From Collinsella sp944321445 (GTDB taxonomy: Bacteria > Actinomycetota > Coriobacteriia > Coriobacteriales > Coriobacteriaceae): a DNA stretch of 64,000 nt. This document shows, piece after piece, positions 56,809 to 64,000 of this stretch; within the stretch, counting starts at the first letter, position 1, and the number at the start of each line of letters is the position of its first letter. Position numbers and translations under genes: made by a program. A model generated the notes under the pieces. The model did not search any database. It was not told where the DNA came from and saw only the letters and a program-made list of their open reading frames with translations. Location of the stretch: the NCBI RefSeq assembly GCF_030371825.1, contig NZ_JAUDDM010000001.1; one strand, written 5' to 3'.

Positions 56809-59382
56809 ATGAGAACCGTACTGTGCATCTTCACCCGCGACCTGAAGCGCATCCTGCACAACCCCGCTGCCATCGTCATCGCACTCGGCGTGTGCATCAT
56901 CCCCTCGCTCTACGCATGGATCAACATCCTCGCCAACTGGAACCCCTACGAAAACACCGCCACCGTGCCCGTCGCTGTGGTCATCGAGGACGAGGGCACG
57001 ACCATCCCCGATATAGGACACGTCAACGCGGGCGAGATGATCCGCGAGAAACTCGAGGAGAACCACCAGCTGGGCTGGTCGTTCGTCGGCACCGAGGAAG
57101 AGGCGAAATCCGCCGTCGAGGCTGGCCGCGCCTATGCCGCTTTCGTCATCCCGCGCAACTTTTCCGTCACGCTCGCCGGCGTGCTTGACGGCAAGACCGC
57201 ACCGGCGCATATCGCTTACTACGTGAACGAGAAGGCGAACGCTATTGCGCCCAAGGTGACCGATACCGGCGCGACCACGCTCGAGACGCAGATACAAAAC
57301 GAGTTCGTGCGCGTGGTGGGCGACACGGTCGTCGATAAACTCAAAGGTGCCGCCACGTCCACGGCAAGCAAGGTCGACCAAGCAGCGCTCAGCACGGCAG
57401 ACAAGCTGCACGAAGCCGCCGCGAGCCTCGCTGCCCAGGCTGACAGCTTGGGTGACACCCAGCAGCTCATCGACACGTCACGCACGTCAGTCGCGGATGC
57501 GCGCGGCGCGCTCAGTCAGATTTCGGGCTCCGCCGACACGCTCGCAGGCTCCCTTGACCGCGCGATGGGCGTACTGGGCGATGCGCGCACGGGCACGCAG
57601 ACCCTCGCGCGCGACCTCGCCGACAGCTTGGGCGCGGGGACCGGAACGCTCGCGAACATCTCCTCGACCGCCGCCTATGATATCGGCGAGATCACCGGCG
57701 ACATCGGCTGGGCGCAAGGCAAGGTCGACGCCGCCATCGCGCAGATCCGCGCCCTCAACGGCACGGTCCAGAGCCTGAAGACCTCCCTCGAGCTCGCTCG
57801 CACAACCATCGTTGAGCTCGAGGAGGCAGAAGGCGAAAGTGAGCAGGTGGCTGCACAGACACAGATCGTGCAGCAAATCGATGCGGAGATCCAAGTGCTC
57901 GTGAACCTTTCTGACGAGCAGCTCGCGCAGCTCGACCACCTGCAGGCGCTCTCCGACGACATCAAGGCTTCCGCCGATGCCGTGCGCGGCCTGTCGGGCT
58001 CGGTCAACGGCGCCATCCAAACCGGAAGCAAGGCGCTGAGCGACCTGCAGGCGCAGCTCGCGACGGCCATTGGGCCAGACATCTCCGCCTCACTCGACGC
58101 GTTTGCCGATGCGGGCGGACATCTTGCCGGCACCCTGGAGTCGGTAGGCCCCCTCACCTCACAGGCAAACGGCACGCTCGACCAGCTCGACACCCTACTG
58201 CAGCAGGCGGCGGACACCATCGACCAAACCGCGTCGGCGCTCCGCGAGGCCGCAACCGGCGTCGACGGATTTGCGACCGACCTCGATGCCCTCGAGAGCG
58301 CGCAGACCTTCCGCGGCCTGTCAGACCTCATCGCCCTCGACCCCACCGAGGTCGGCGCGTTCATGGGCTCGCCGGTCGCCCTCAAAACGCATGCAGTCTT
58401 TCCCGTGGACACATACGGATCGGGCGTGGCGCCGTTCTACACCAACCTCGCGCTGTGGGTCGGCGGCTTCGTGCTCGTCGCCATCTACAAGCTGGAGGTC
58501 GACACCGAGGGCATCGGCACCATCAAGCCCTGGCAGGGCTTTTTCGGAAGATGGCTTCTGCTCGCGCTGTTAGGACAGCTGCAGGCCATCATCTGCTGCG
58601 TGGGCGACATCGCGCTCGGCGTTCAATGCGTGTCGCCTGCGGCCTATGTGTTCGCCGGCATGGTCGAATCGCTCGTCTACGTGCTGTTCGTCTATGCGCT
58701 CGCCGTCGCCTTCAAGCACATCGGCAAGGCGCTTGGTGTGCTGCTCGTGGTGCTCCAGATCCCGGGCACCTCGGGTACCTACCCCATCGAGATGATGCCC
58801 GGGTTCTTTCAGGCGCTCCACCCTTGGCTGCCTTTCACCTACGGTATCGACGCCATGCGCGAGGCCGTCGCTGGGTTCTATGGCGACACCTATGTGCGCT
58901 GCCTGGCGGCCCTGTTGCTGTTCACGGTTCCGGCGCTCATCATCGGCGTCGGCGCGCGGCGCCACCTCGTGGGCATCAACACGCTCTTCGACCGCAGGCT
59001 CGCCGAGACCGACCTCATGATCGCCGAGCACACGGGCGCAGAGGACGGACTTGCCGGCAGCGCACCGCGCTTCGTGAGCGCAGGCGCCTGGGTGGCAAAT
59101 CCCGAGCGCGCGATGCGCTTCGAGCGCTCCTACCCCGCATTGGTCGGTCGCGGGCTCATCGCACTCGCCGCGGTACCCGCTGCGTTGCTGCTCGCGCTGT
59201 TCGTGCTACCCGCGAAGTTCGCCCTGCTCATCTGCTGGATCGCGTCGCTTGCCGGCACCTGTGCCTACCTCATCGCCGTGGAATACCTGCACAACCGCGC
59301 ATGCGGCGTACTCGCTGCGAACGAGGCGCGCGGCACGAGCCATCCCCAACACTTCGCTTCCTCCCCTGCAGAAAGGTCGTAG
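56809..59382 (+). CDS. YhgE/Pip family membrane protein 1
   Basis: 857 residues from ATG 56809 (GAGGAGCGACC). Typical plan: N-terminal helix with IVIALGVCIIPSLYAWINIL and NWNPYENTATVPVAVV; an extracytosolic region of about 480 residues, mostly coiled coil (GALSQISGSADTLAGSLDRA and similar); then six C-terminal helices with APFYTNLALWVGGFVLVAIY and QIPGTSGTYPIEMMPGFFQA, the ABC-2-like permease part. The family includes phage-infection protein Pip and secretion-linked YhgE proteins. A cytosolic segment follows helix 5 before the last two helices. Confidence 0.93.
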   Translation: MRTVLCIFTRDLKRILHNPAAIVIALGVCIIPSLYAWINILANWNPYENTATVPVAVVIEDEGTTIPDIGHVNAGEMIREKLEENHQLGWSFVGTEEEAKSAVEAGRAYAAFVIPRNFSVTLAGVLDGKTAPAHIAYYVNEKANAIAPKVTDTGATTLETQIQNEFVRVVGDTVVDKLKGAATSTASKVDQAALSTADKLHEAAASLAAQADSLGDTQQLIDTSRTSVADARGALSQISGSADTLAGSLDRAMGVLGDARTGTQTLARDLADSLGAGTGTLANISSTAAYDIGEITGDIGWAQGKVDAAIAQIRALNGTVQSLKTSLELARTTIVELEEAEGESEQVAAQTQIVQQIDAEIQVLVNLSDEQLAQLDHLQALSDDIKASADAVRGLSGSVNGAIQTGSKALSDLQAQLATAIGPDISASLDAFADAGGHLAGTLESVGPLTSQANGTLDQLDTLLQQAADTIDQTASALREAATGVDGFATDLDALESAQTFRGLSDLIALDPTEVGAFMGSPVALKTHAVFPVDTYGSGVAPFYTNLALWVGGFVLVAIYKLEVDTEGIGTIKPWQGFFGRWLLLALLGQLQAIICCVGDIALGVQCVSPAAYVFAGMVESLVYVLFVYALAVAFKHIGKALGVLLVVLQIPGTSGTYPIEMMPGFFQALHPWLPFTYGIDAMREAVAGFYGDTYVRCLAALLLFTVPALIIGVGARRHLVGINTLFDRRLAETDLMIAEHTGAEDGLAGSAPRFVSAGAWVANPERAMRFERSYPALVGRGLIALAAVPAALLLALFVLPAKFALLICWIASLAGTCAYLIAVEYLHNRACGVLAANEARGTSHPQHFASSPAERS

Positions 59383-59386
59383 CATC

Positions 59387-61615
59387 ATGCACGCCATCTG
59401 GTCGTATATCCGTCGCGACGCGCGGCACGTCTTCGCCAACGCCGTGAGCATCGTCGTGGTCGTGGGCATCATCGCGGTGCCGTCATTCTACGCCTGGTTC
59501 AACATCGCTGGCAGCTGGGACCCTTATGGCAACACGAAGAACCTGAAGGTCGCTGTCGCCAACGACGATGCGGGCTATTCGAGTGAGCTCGTTCCCATCG
59601 AGCTCAACCTGGGCGAACGCGTCGTGTCGAACCTCATGGCCTCGGACTCCATCGGCTACACCCCCACCACGCGCGACGAAGCGCTCGAGGGCGTGAAGTC
59701 CGGCGCGTATTACGCCGCCGTCGTGATTCCCAAGGACTTCTCGGCATGCCTGCTCAGCGGCCTTTCTTCCACGCCGCAGCAGGCCGAGGTCGCCTTCTAC
59801 CAAAACCAGAAGGCCAACGCCATCGCCGAGATCGTGACCGATAAGGCATCGGCCGCCATCCAGCGCGATATCGACGAGGGGTTCGCGCGCGCTGTGACCG
59901 ATGTGGGCGCCGGCGCCCTCGACGAGCTGGGGAACCTGCTGGATGATGAGGAGCTTGCCCCGCTGGCGCAGCGCCTGGACAATGCGCTTGCCGCCACGGC
60001 CGACACGCTGGGTGACACGGCAAACACGGCGCGATCGTTCGCGAGCTTGCTCGGCTCGTCGCAGACCCTCGTCGCGTCGAGTTCCGGCTCGCTTGCCTCC
60101 GCGATGACGCCGGCACAAGACATCACCAATTCGCTGAAGCAAAGCGCCGACGGCCTGCGCGGGCTCGACGGGGCGCTCGACGAGGCGGCAAGCGCCGCGA
60201 ACGCTGCGCTCACACAGGGCGCGTCCGATATGGGTGAGGTCGACACGGCCATCGACCAGGCATTTGACACCGCTGGTGGGCAGGCGGACAAGCTTGTCGG
60301 CGCGCTCACCGAGATACAAGGCACCGTCGAGCGGCAGCTGGATATGCTGCGGCAGCTCTCCGACGCCCTCGCGGGCAGCGACACACTCGTGAAGAGCCTC
60401 GAGAAGCACTACCAGGCGGGGTCCATCCAAATCACGCGCATCCATGAGGCGAGCTTGACCATCGAGGGTATCAACGATCGCGTGCAGCAGGCTATCGCGG
60501 AGCTTGAGGACCTTTCGCAGGGAGTCGGCAAGACCGCAGGCGACATCGCGCAGGCAACGGCAGACGCCGACGCCGCGCGCAAGGAGCTGCACGACATGGT
60601 GGCTGACGCGGAATCGAGCCTCGAGGGCGCGCGGTCGACCTATGAGTCATCGCTCAAGGGAACGCTCAGCGAGCTTGCGGACTGCATCGATGAGGCAGTG
60701 TCCGGCGTGGACGGCACCCTGCAGGGGCTCTCGGGCATCACGGGTTCCGTATCGGAAAGCGCGAGCGCTGCGGCAGAAGGCTTGGGCGGCGCACGCTCAT
60801 CGCTCGACGACACGGCACGCTCGCTCGATGCCGCCGCCGGCGAGCTGCGCGACTTGCAGGGCCGCCTTCACAGCGCCCTTACAGCCAATGACCTCGATAG
60901 CGTGCGCGCTATTCTCACGGCGAGCCCCGTTGACCTCGCAGCGTTCATCTCGGCGCCCATCACGATGGACCGGCACGCCGTGTTCCCCGTCCAGAACAAC
61001 GGGTCGGCCATGACGCCGTTCTACACGACGCTCGCCATCTGGATCGGCGGCGTGGTGATCGCGGCACTCATCAAGGCGACGCCGAGCGCACGCGCGCTTG
61101 CGCAGACGGGCTGCTCTCACGCGCAGGCCTACGTGGGGCGCCTGGCGCTCTTCTGCGCCCTTGGCGCGGCGCAGACGCTGCTCATCTGCGGCGGCGACCT
61201 GGGCTACCTGGGTGTCCAGTGCGCACATCCCGTTCTGTTCATACTTGCGGGGCTCATGGCATCCTTTGTGTTCGTGAACATCATCTTCGCGCTCACCGCA
61301 TCGTTTGGCGACGTGGGCAAGGCCGTCGCCGTGGTGCTCATGGTCCTGCAGGTGGCGGGCGCCGGTGGAACATTCCCCCGGCAGATGCTGCCACCGATCT
61401 TCCAAGCTATCTACCCGTGGCTACCCTTCGTGCATGCGGAAGGCGCCCTGCGCGCCGCAATGTTCGGCCTGTACGGCAACGACTTTTTGATCGAGCTCTG
61501 CCTGCTTGCGGCCTATCTGGTCCCGGCGCTGCTGCTCGGCCTCGTGCTGCGCCGCCCCGTCATCCGCGCCAACGAGCGCCTCGAGCATGCGCTCGAGTCG
61601 ACCCGAATCATGTAG
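59387..61615 (+). CDS. YhgE/Pip family membrane protein 2
   Basis: 742 residues from ATG 59387 (GAAAGG upstream), 4 bp after the first gene. Same plan: VVVVGIIAVPSFYAWFNIAG, SWDPYGNTKNLKVAVANDDA, a long helical extracytosolic segment with repeated DTA/ASA heptads, then TPFYTTLAIWIGGVVIAALI and VAGAGGTFPRQMLPPIFQAI and a final helix bundle. It lacks the extra last two helices of its neighbour. The two probably work as a pair in the membrane under TetR control; the cargo or ligand is unknown. Confidence 0.93.
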   Translation: MHAIWSYIRRDARHVFANAVSIVVVVGIIAVPSFYAWFNIAGSWDPYGNTKNLKVAVANDDAGYSSELVPIELNLGERVVSNLMASDSIGYTPTTRDEALEGVKSGAYYAAVVIPKDFSACLLSGLSSTPQQAEVAFYQNQKANAIAEIVTDKASAAIQRDIDEGFARAVTDVGAGALDELGNLLDDEELAPLAQRLDNALAATADTLGDTANTARSFASLLGSSQTLVASSSGSLASAMTPAQDITNSLKQSADGLRGLDGALDEAASAANAALTQGASDMGEVDTAIDQAFDTAGGQADKLVGALTEIQGTVERQLDMLRQLSDALAGSDTLVKSLEKHYQAGSIQITRIHEASLTIEGINDRVQQAIAELEDLSQGVGKTAGDIAQATADADAARKELHDMVADAESSLEGARSTYESSLKGTLSELADCIDEAVSGVDGTLQGLSGITGSVSESASAAAEGLGGARSSLDDTARSLDAAAGELRDLQGRLHSALTANDLDSVRAILTASPVDLAAFISAPITMDRHAVFPVQNNGSAMTPFYTTLAIWIGGVVIAALIKATPSARALAQTGCSHAQAYVGRLALFCALGAAQTLLICGGDLGYLGVQCAHPVLFILAGLMASFVFVNIIFALTASFGDVGKAVAVVLMVLQVAGAGGTFPRQMLPPIFQAIYPWLPFVHAEGALRAAMFGLYGNDFLIELCLLAAYLVPALLLGLVLRRPVIRANERLEHALESTRIM

Positions 61616-61645
61616 CGATAAGGTCGTATCCGCCAGTTCTTGTCG
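61615..61645. repeat. Family H repeat after the second YhgE gene
   Basis: GCGATAAGGTCGTATCCGCC followed by AGTTCTTGTCG, beginning at the stop codon of the YhgE-like gene. Confidence 0.5.
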
Positions 61646-61668
61646 AGTATAATAATGTATAGCGTTAT

Positions 61669-61687
61669 GATGTATTATGTCATACAT
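61669..61687. promoter_or_regulatory. Candidate operator before the RelB/nucleotidyltransferase gene
   Basis: ATGTAT and ATACAT form a dyad around TATGTC, about 20 bp before the start; a further AATGTAT lies upstream at about 61655. Placement resembles antitoxin self-repression. Confidence 0.45.
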
Positions 61688-61704
61688 TGTTGAAGAAGGA
61701 CACC

Positions 61705-62211
61705 ATGGCGCAATCGATTCTGAGCGTTCGCATGGACAGTGAAACCAAAGCGGCATTTGCAGCTTTTTGCGAGGAAGTGGGCATGAGCGTCTCAACGGCC
61801 ATCAACCTCTTTGCACGACAAACTCTCTGTGAGCGCCGCATCCCCTTCACTATCGGTTTGCCCGAAGGGGCATCTGCGCAGCACGAAGCAATTCCGTCTG
61901 TTTTTTCGCTCTCAGATATCAAAACCGTTGTGTCGAGCGAGGCGGCTCGTTTTGCCGGCATTGCTCGCGTTGTGCTCTTTGGCTCATATGCACGCCAGGA
62001 AGCAACACCCGAAAGCGATATCGACCTGCGCATCGTCTATGACGACGGGAGGCTTACGCTGCTCGACCTGTCTGCGTTTTCTGAGGCTATACGCGAGCGT
62101 ACGGGGAAAAAGGCCGATATCGTATCAAGGGCCGACTTGGGCGATGACGCGTTTGCCCAAGCCGTCGAACGCGACGGGGTGATTCTCTATGAGTGCAAGG
62201 AACAGCGATGA
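61705..62211 (+). CDS. RelB/DinJ-like domain fused to MNT-type nucleotidyltransferase
   Basis: 168 residues from ATG 61705 (GAAGGACACC upstream). Residues 1-50 are a DinJ-type ribbon-helix-helix: SILSVRMDSETKAAFAAFCE, EVGMSVSTAINLFARQTL. Residues about 75-168 are a minimal nucleotidyltransferase: RVVLFGSYARQEATPESDID with the GSxAR-x6-DxD metal motif, then LRIVYDDGRLTLLDLSAF and KKADIVSRADL. MNT domains normally pair with HEPN toxins (MntA-HepT). Here no HEPN gene follows, so the fusion may act alone or regulate in trans. Confidence 0.9.
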   Translation: MAQSILSVRMDSETKAAFAAFCEEVGMSVSTAINLFARQTLCERRIPFTIGLPEGASAQHEAIPSVFSLSDIKTVVSSEAARFAGIARVVLFGSYARQEATPESDIDLRIVYDDGRLTLLDLSAFSEAIRERTGKKADIVSRADLGDDAFAQAVERDGVILYECKEQR

Positions 62212-62227
62212 CGCGCGCGCAGCCTAG

Positions 62228-62256
62228 GCAAGATCACACCCGGCACCTTCTTATCG
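62228..62256. repeat. Family H repeat between the fusion gene and the GNAT gene
   Basis: GCAAGATCACACCCGGCACC followed by TTCTTATCG, overlapping the end of the GNAT gene on the other strand. Confidence 0.5.
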
Positions 62257-62769
62257 TTGGGGCACGAGGCGCTGGCAGATCTCGATGCGGTGCTCGCCGA
62301 GCAGCTCGACGTCGCTTTCCCTGCGGTATTGGAACTCGAAACCGAGCTTTTCCTGCACGCGGTGCGAGCGCTCGTTGCCCTCGTAGTAGCCCGCCCAGAT
62401 TGCCGTAAGGCCCAGTTCGCCAAAGCCGTATGCCACCGCGGCCCGCGCCGCCTCCGTGGCGTAGCCGCGACCCCAGTACGGTACGCCGACCCAGTAGCCG
62501 AGCTCCGCCTCGCCAGGGCGCGCCATCTCGGATATCTCCGGATGCTTGAGCGCCATGGCGCCCACGAGCGTACCCGTTGCACGCTCGATGATGGCGAAGC
62601 TGTCCGGCATCATCAGCACGTCGCGAATGACCATGGCGCTTTCGTCCACGCTGGCGTGCGGAGGCCAGCCCGCTGCCGGGCCCACCTTCGGGTCGCGCGC
62701 GAGCTCAAACAGCTCTTCAGCATCGTCTTCGCGCCATGGACGCAGCAGCAGACGTTCGGTTTTGAGCAT
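62251..62769 (-). CDS. GNAT-family acetyltransferase (RimJ/RimL-like)
   Basis: 172 residues. Starts MLKTERLLLRPWREDDAEEL, the common opening of RimJ/RimL-type enzymes. Acetyl-CoA site in the middle: AELGYWVGVPYWGRGYATEA (motif A), then AGYYEGNERSHRVQEKLGFE (motif B). It would transfer an acetyl group to a protein N-terminus or small amine. Standalone gene; substrate unknown. Confidence 0.93.
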   Translation of the reverse strand: MLKTERLLLRPWREDDAEELFELARDPKVGPAAGWPPHASVDESAMVIRDVLMMPDSFAIIERATGTLVGAMALKHPEISEMARPGEAELGYWVGVPYWGRGYATEAARAAVAYGFGELGLTAIWAGYYEGNERSHRVQEKLGFEFQYRRESDVELLGEHRIEICQRLVPQR

Positions 62770-62879
62770 CGGCGCAGCCTTTCAATCGCAGCGGAAACGT
62801 TGATGTCCGATGGTACCAGATGCGCGGTGCGCACGCTTCGGTGACAGCGCAGGGCGTAAGCGGAAGCCGGCAAGCGTGC

Positions 62880-63461
62880 CTATCGCAGCATGTAGTCGGA
62901 CATCCGGACGGCGCCGGCTGCACCTGCCGCGCGTATGAGGGGCTCTGCGCCATCAGTTACCCCGCCTAAGGCGAACACGGGCACATGGGCCGCCTCGATC
63001 ACCGCGCGCAAAAAGTCCGTCCCACGCCCCGCAACCGGCTTGCACGACGGGGCGAACACGGGGCTCGCGATCAGGCAGTCCGCACCCAGCGCCTCAGCGC
63101 GCGCGACCTCGTCCACCTCGTGCACGTTGGTGCCCACAAGCTCAAAACCCTGCGGCCGCCCCGCAACCTCAAACGCCGGCAGCGGCAGGTGAATGTACGA
63201 GGCTCCGACACGACGCGCCGCCTCCGCATGCCCGTGCGCCACGAAAGCGATGCCCACCGCGTCACACGCGCGCATGACTTCGCGCGCCAGTACCTCATAG
63301 GCGCCATCATCCAGATCCTTCTCGCGCAAAATCAGGGCATCGACCACTCCGGCAAGCCGCGCCACCTGCTCGGCCAGAGGCCGCGGGCAGCCATAGCGAT
63401 CGCTCATGGCCACCCGCAGAAAACTCGTGCACGCCGGCGCATACGAAGGCGAAACCGACAT
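62880..63461 (-). CDS. thiE: Thiamin-phosphate synthase family protein (ThiE/TenI)
   Basis: 193 residues from ATG 63461, 5 bp past the thiH stop; an ATG at 63479 is possible. TIM-barrel traits: FLRVAMSDRYG at strand 1, LILREKDLDDGAYE, IAFVAHGHAEAARRVGASYI, HLP, ELVGTNVHEVDEVARAEALG, ADCLIASPVFAPSCKPVAGR and VPVFALGGVTDG. The product joins the thiazole and pyrimidine halves of thiamin (ThiE), or is the TenI-type thiazole tautomerase. Several residues of canonical ThiE (the GxxGxHL segment) are altered, so TenI is a real alternative. Coupled to thiH. Confidence 0.88.
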   Translation of the reverse strand: MSVSPSYAPACTSFLRVAMSDRYGCPRPLAEQVARLAGVVDALILREKDLDDGAYEVLAREVMRACDAVGIAFVAHGHAEAARRVGASYIHLPLPAFEVAGRPQGFELVGTNVHEVDEVARAEALGADCLIASPVFAPSCKPVAGRGTDFLRAVIEAAHVPVFALGGVTDGAEPLIRAAGAAGAVRMSDYMLR

Positions 63462-63465
63462 GTCG

Positions 63466-64000
63466 CTATACGAGCACATGGTCGTTCATGACCGGTTCGA
63501 GCCCCATCTTCCGCATGGCGGCACACATCTCGGCCAGGCTGCGATTGTCGGCGATCTCGAACTGATCGTCACCTTCCTCGGCCTGATGCGTATGCTCGCC
63601 GATGCCCGTGGACACGCCGGCAGACACCTTGGTCGCCGTGATCGTGGCCACATGGTCGCGGAAACCCGCGCGCTCGCGCGAAGACACCGTCACGCCGGCA
63701 AAGGGCATGAAGATGCGGTATGCGCAGATGACCTGTAGCAGCTGGCGCTCGGTCACGTGCGGACCCTTGGGCGTGACGGCACCGGCCGCCGGACGCAGGC
63801 GCGGGCACGAGAACGAGATCTCGGCATGCGGGTAGGCGCGGTTGATGTAATACGCGTGCAGCGCGCAGGCGAGCGCATCGTGCCGGAACTCCGACAGGCC
63901 CAGCAGCGGTGCGAAGGCAACGCCGCGCATGCCGCCCTTGAGCGCGCGCTCCTGCGCCTCGAAGCGATACGGCATGATGCGCTTGCGGCCGCGCAGATGC
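63466..64000 (-). CDS. thiH: 2-iminoacetate synthase, partial (5' end outside window)
   Basis: The C-terminal 178 residues are visible, entering from the right edge with HLRGRKRIMPYRFEAQERAL. Radical SAM ThiH features: GVAFAPLLGLSEFRHDALAC, ALHAYYINRAYPHAEISFSC, PRLRP, ICAYRIFMPFAGVTVSSRER and VSTGIGEHTHQAEEGDDQFE, then DNRSLAEMC and GLEPVMNDHVLV at the stop. It cleaves tyrosine to dehydroglycine for thiazole synthesis, an oxygen-sensitive route fitting an anaerobe. The SAM cluster Cys lie outside the window. It precedes thiE on the same strand. Confidence 0.95.
   Translation of the reverse strand, partial: HLRGRKRIMPYRFEAQERALKGGMRGVAFAPLLGLSEFRHDALACALHAYYINRAYPHAEISFSCPRLRPAAGAVTPKGPHVTERQLLQVICAYRIFMPFAGVTVSSRERAGFRDHVATITATKVSAGVSTGIGEHTHQAEEGDDQFEIADNRSLAEMCAAMRKMGLEPVMNDHVLV

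Noticed and set aside
62189..62226. A 12-codon frame ATG...TAG overlapping the end of the RelB/nucleotidyltransferase gene, as a remnant of a HEPN toxin
   Set aside because: Too short, with no HEPN sequence; the region belongs to the GNAT gene end and a family H repeat.

Overview
The window is a GC-rich, gene-dense segment of a strictly anaerobic Gram-positive chromosome. It most resembles the class Coriobacteriia (Collinsella or a close relative). Supporting signs are ATP-dependent PEP carboxykinase, the oxygen-sensitive ribonucleotide reductase pair NrdD/NrdG, a glycyl-radical hydroxyproline dehydratase operon, a sortase-anchored surface subtilisin, paired YhgE/Pip proteins, serC-serA near a DUF1015 gene, and many GC-rich palindromes between genes. 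The taxonomic call is inference from gene content. No rRNA, tRNA, CRISPR array, transposase, integrase or phage gene was seen.

Layout. 1-4.8 kb: partial aldo/keto reductase, two small proteins, acylphosphatase, RNase HI, a Fur/PerR regulator, DegV and a MarR regulator. 5-9.5 kb: pckA, a polysaccharide flippase and a metallophosphatase. 9.8-18.5 kb: serC, serA, an M20 peptidase, a 1124-residue cell-wall subtilisin and DUF1015. 18.9-25.3 kb: a YczE/YitT-like membrane protein with two LacI-type palindromes upstream, then the operon hypE-hypD-proC, which should turn trans-4-hydroxyproline into proline, then DUF1287. 25.5-29 kb: an XRE/LURP-one fusion, a TipA-like MerR regulator, a UPF0178 protein and a putative heavy-metal/Mn exporter. 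29-32 kb: a DnaQ-like exonuclease, then a small XRE regulator with two tandem DUF2975 membrane proteins. 32-35 kb: a metal-resistance operon (ArsR, HMA chaperone, P-type ATPase) and a DtxR/MntR regulator.

35.2-40.8 kb: FKBP/SlyD isomerase, a 61-residue peptide gene, a D-Ala ligase with Van-type signatures, a RelB-PIN toxin-antitoxin pair, a YgjP metallohydrolase and an AlbA_2 (Schlafen-like) regulator, followed by a partial copy of the ygjP 3' end. 40.8-45.4 kb: nrdD-nrdG-folE-HD-folB on the minus strand, with two candidate NrdR boxes upstream. 46-50 kb: glycerol dehydrogenase, a CDF cation transporter and a ketopantoate reductase family protein. 50-56 kb: an amylosucrase-like GH13 enzyme with a histone-H1-like tail, a cysteine-rich unknown, a VOC protein and a two-gene ABC transporter. 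56-61.6 kb: a TetR regulator divergent from two YhgE/Pip proteins. 61.7-64 kb: a RelB/nucleotidyltransferase fusion, a GNAT acetyltransferase and the end of a thiamin operon (thiE, partial thiH).

The most notable points are: the Van-type signatures in the ligase; the histone-like tail on the GH13 enzyme; the direct repeat of the ygjP 3' end around the AlbA_2 gene; and several separate families of long intergenic inverted repeats, one of which (about 142 bp) has two full copies in opposite orientation in this window. Functions are inferred from motifs recognised by eye. No database search was possible.
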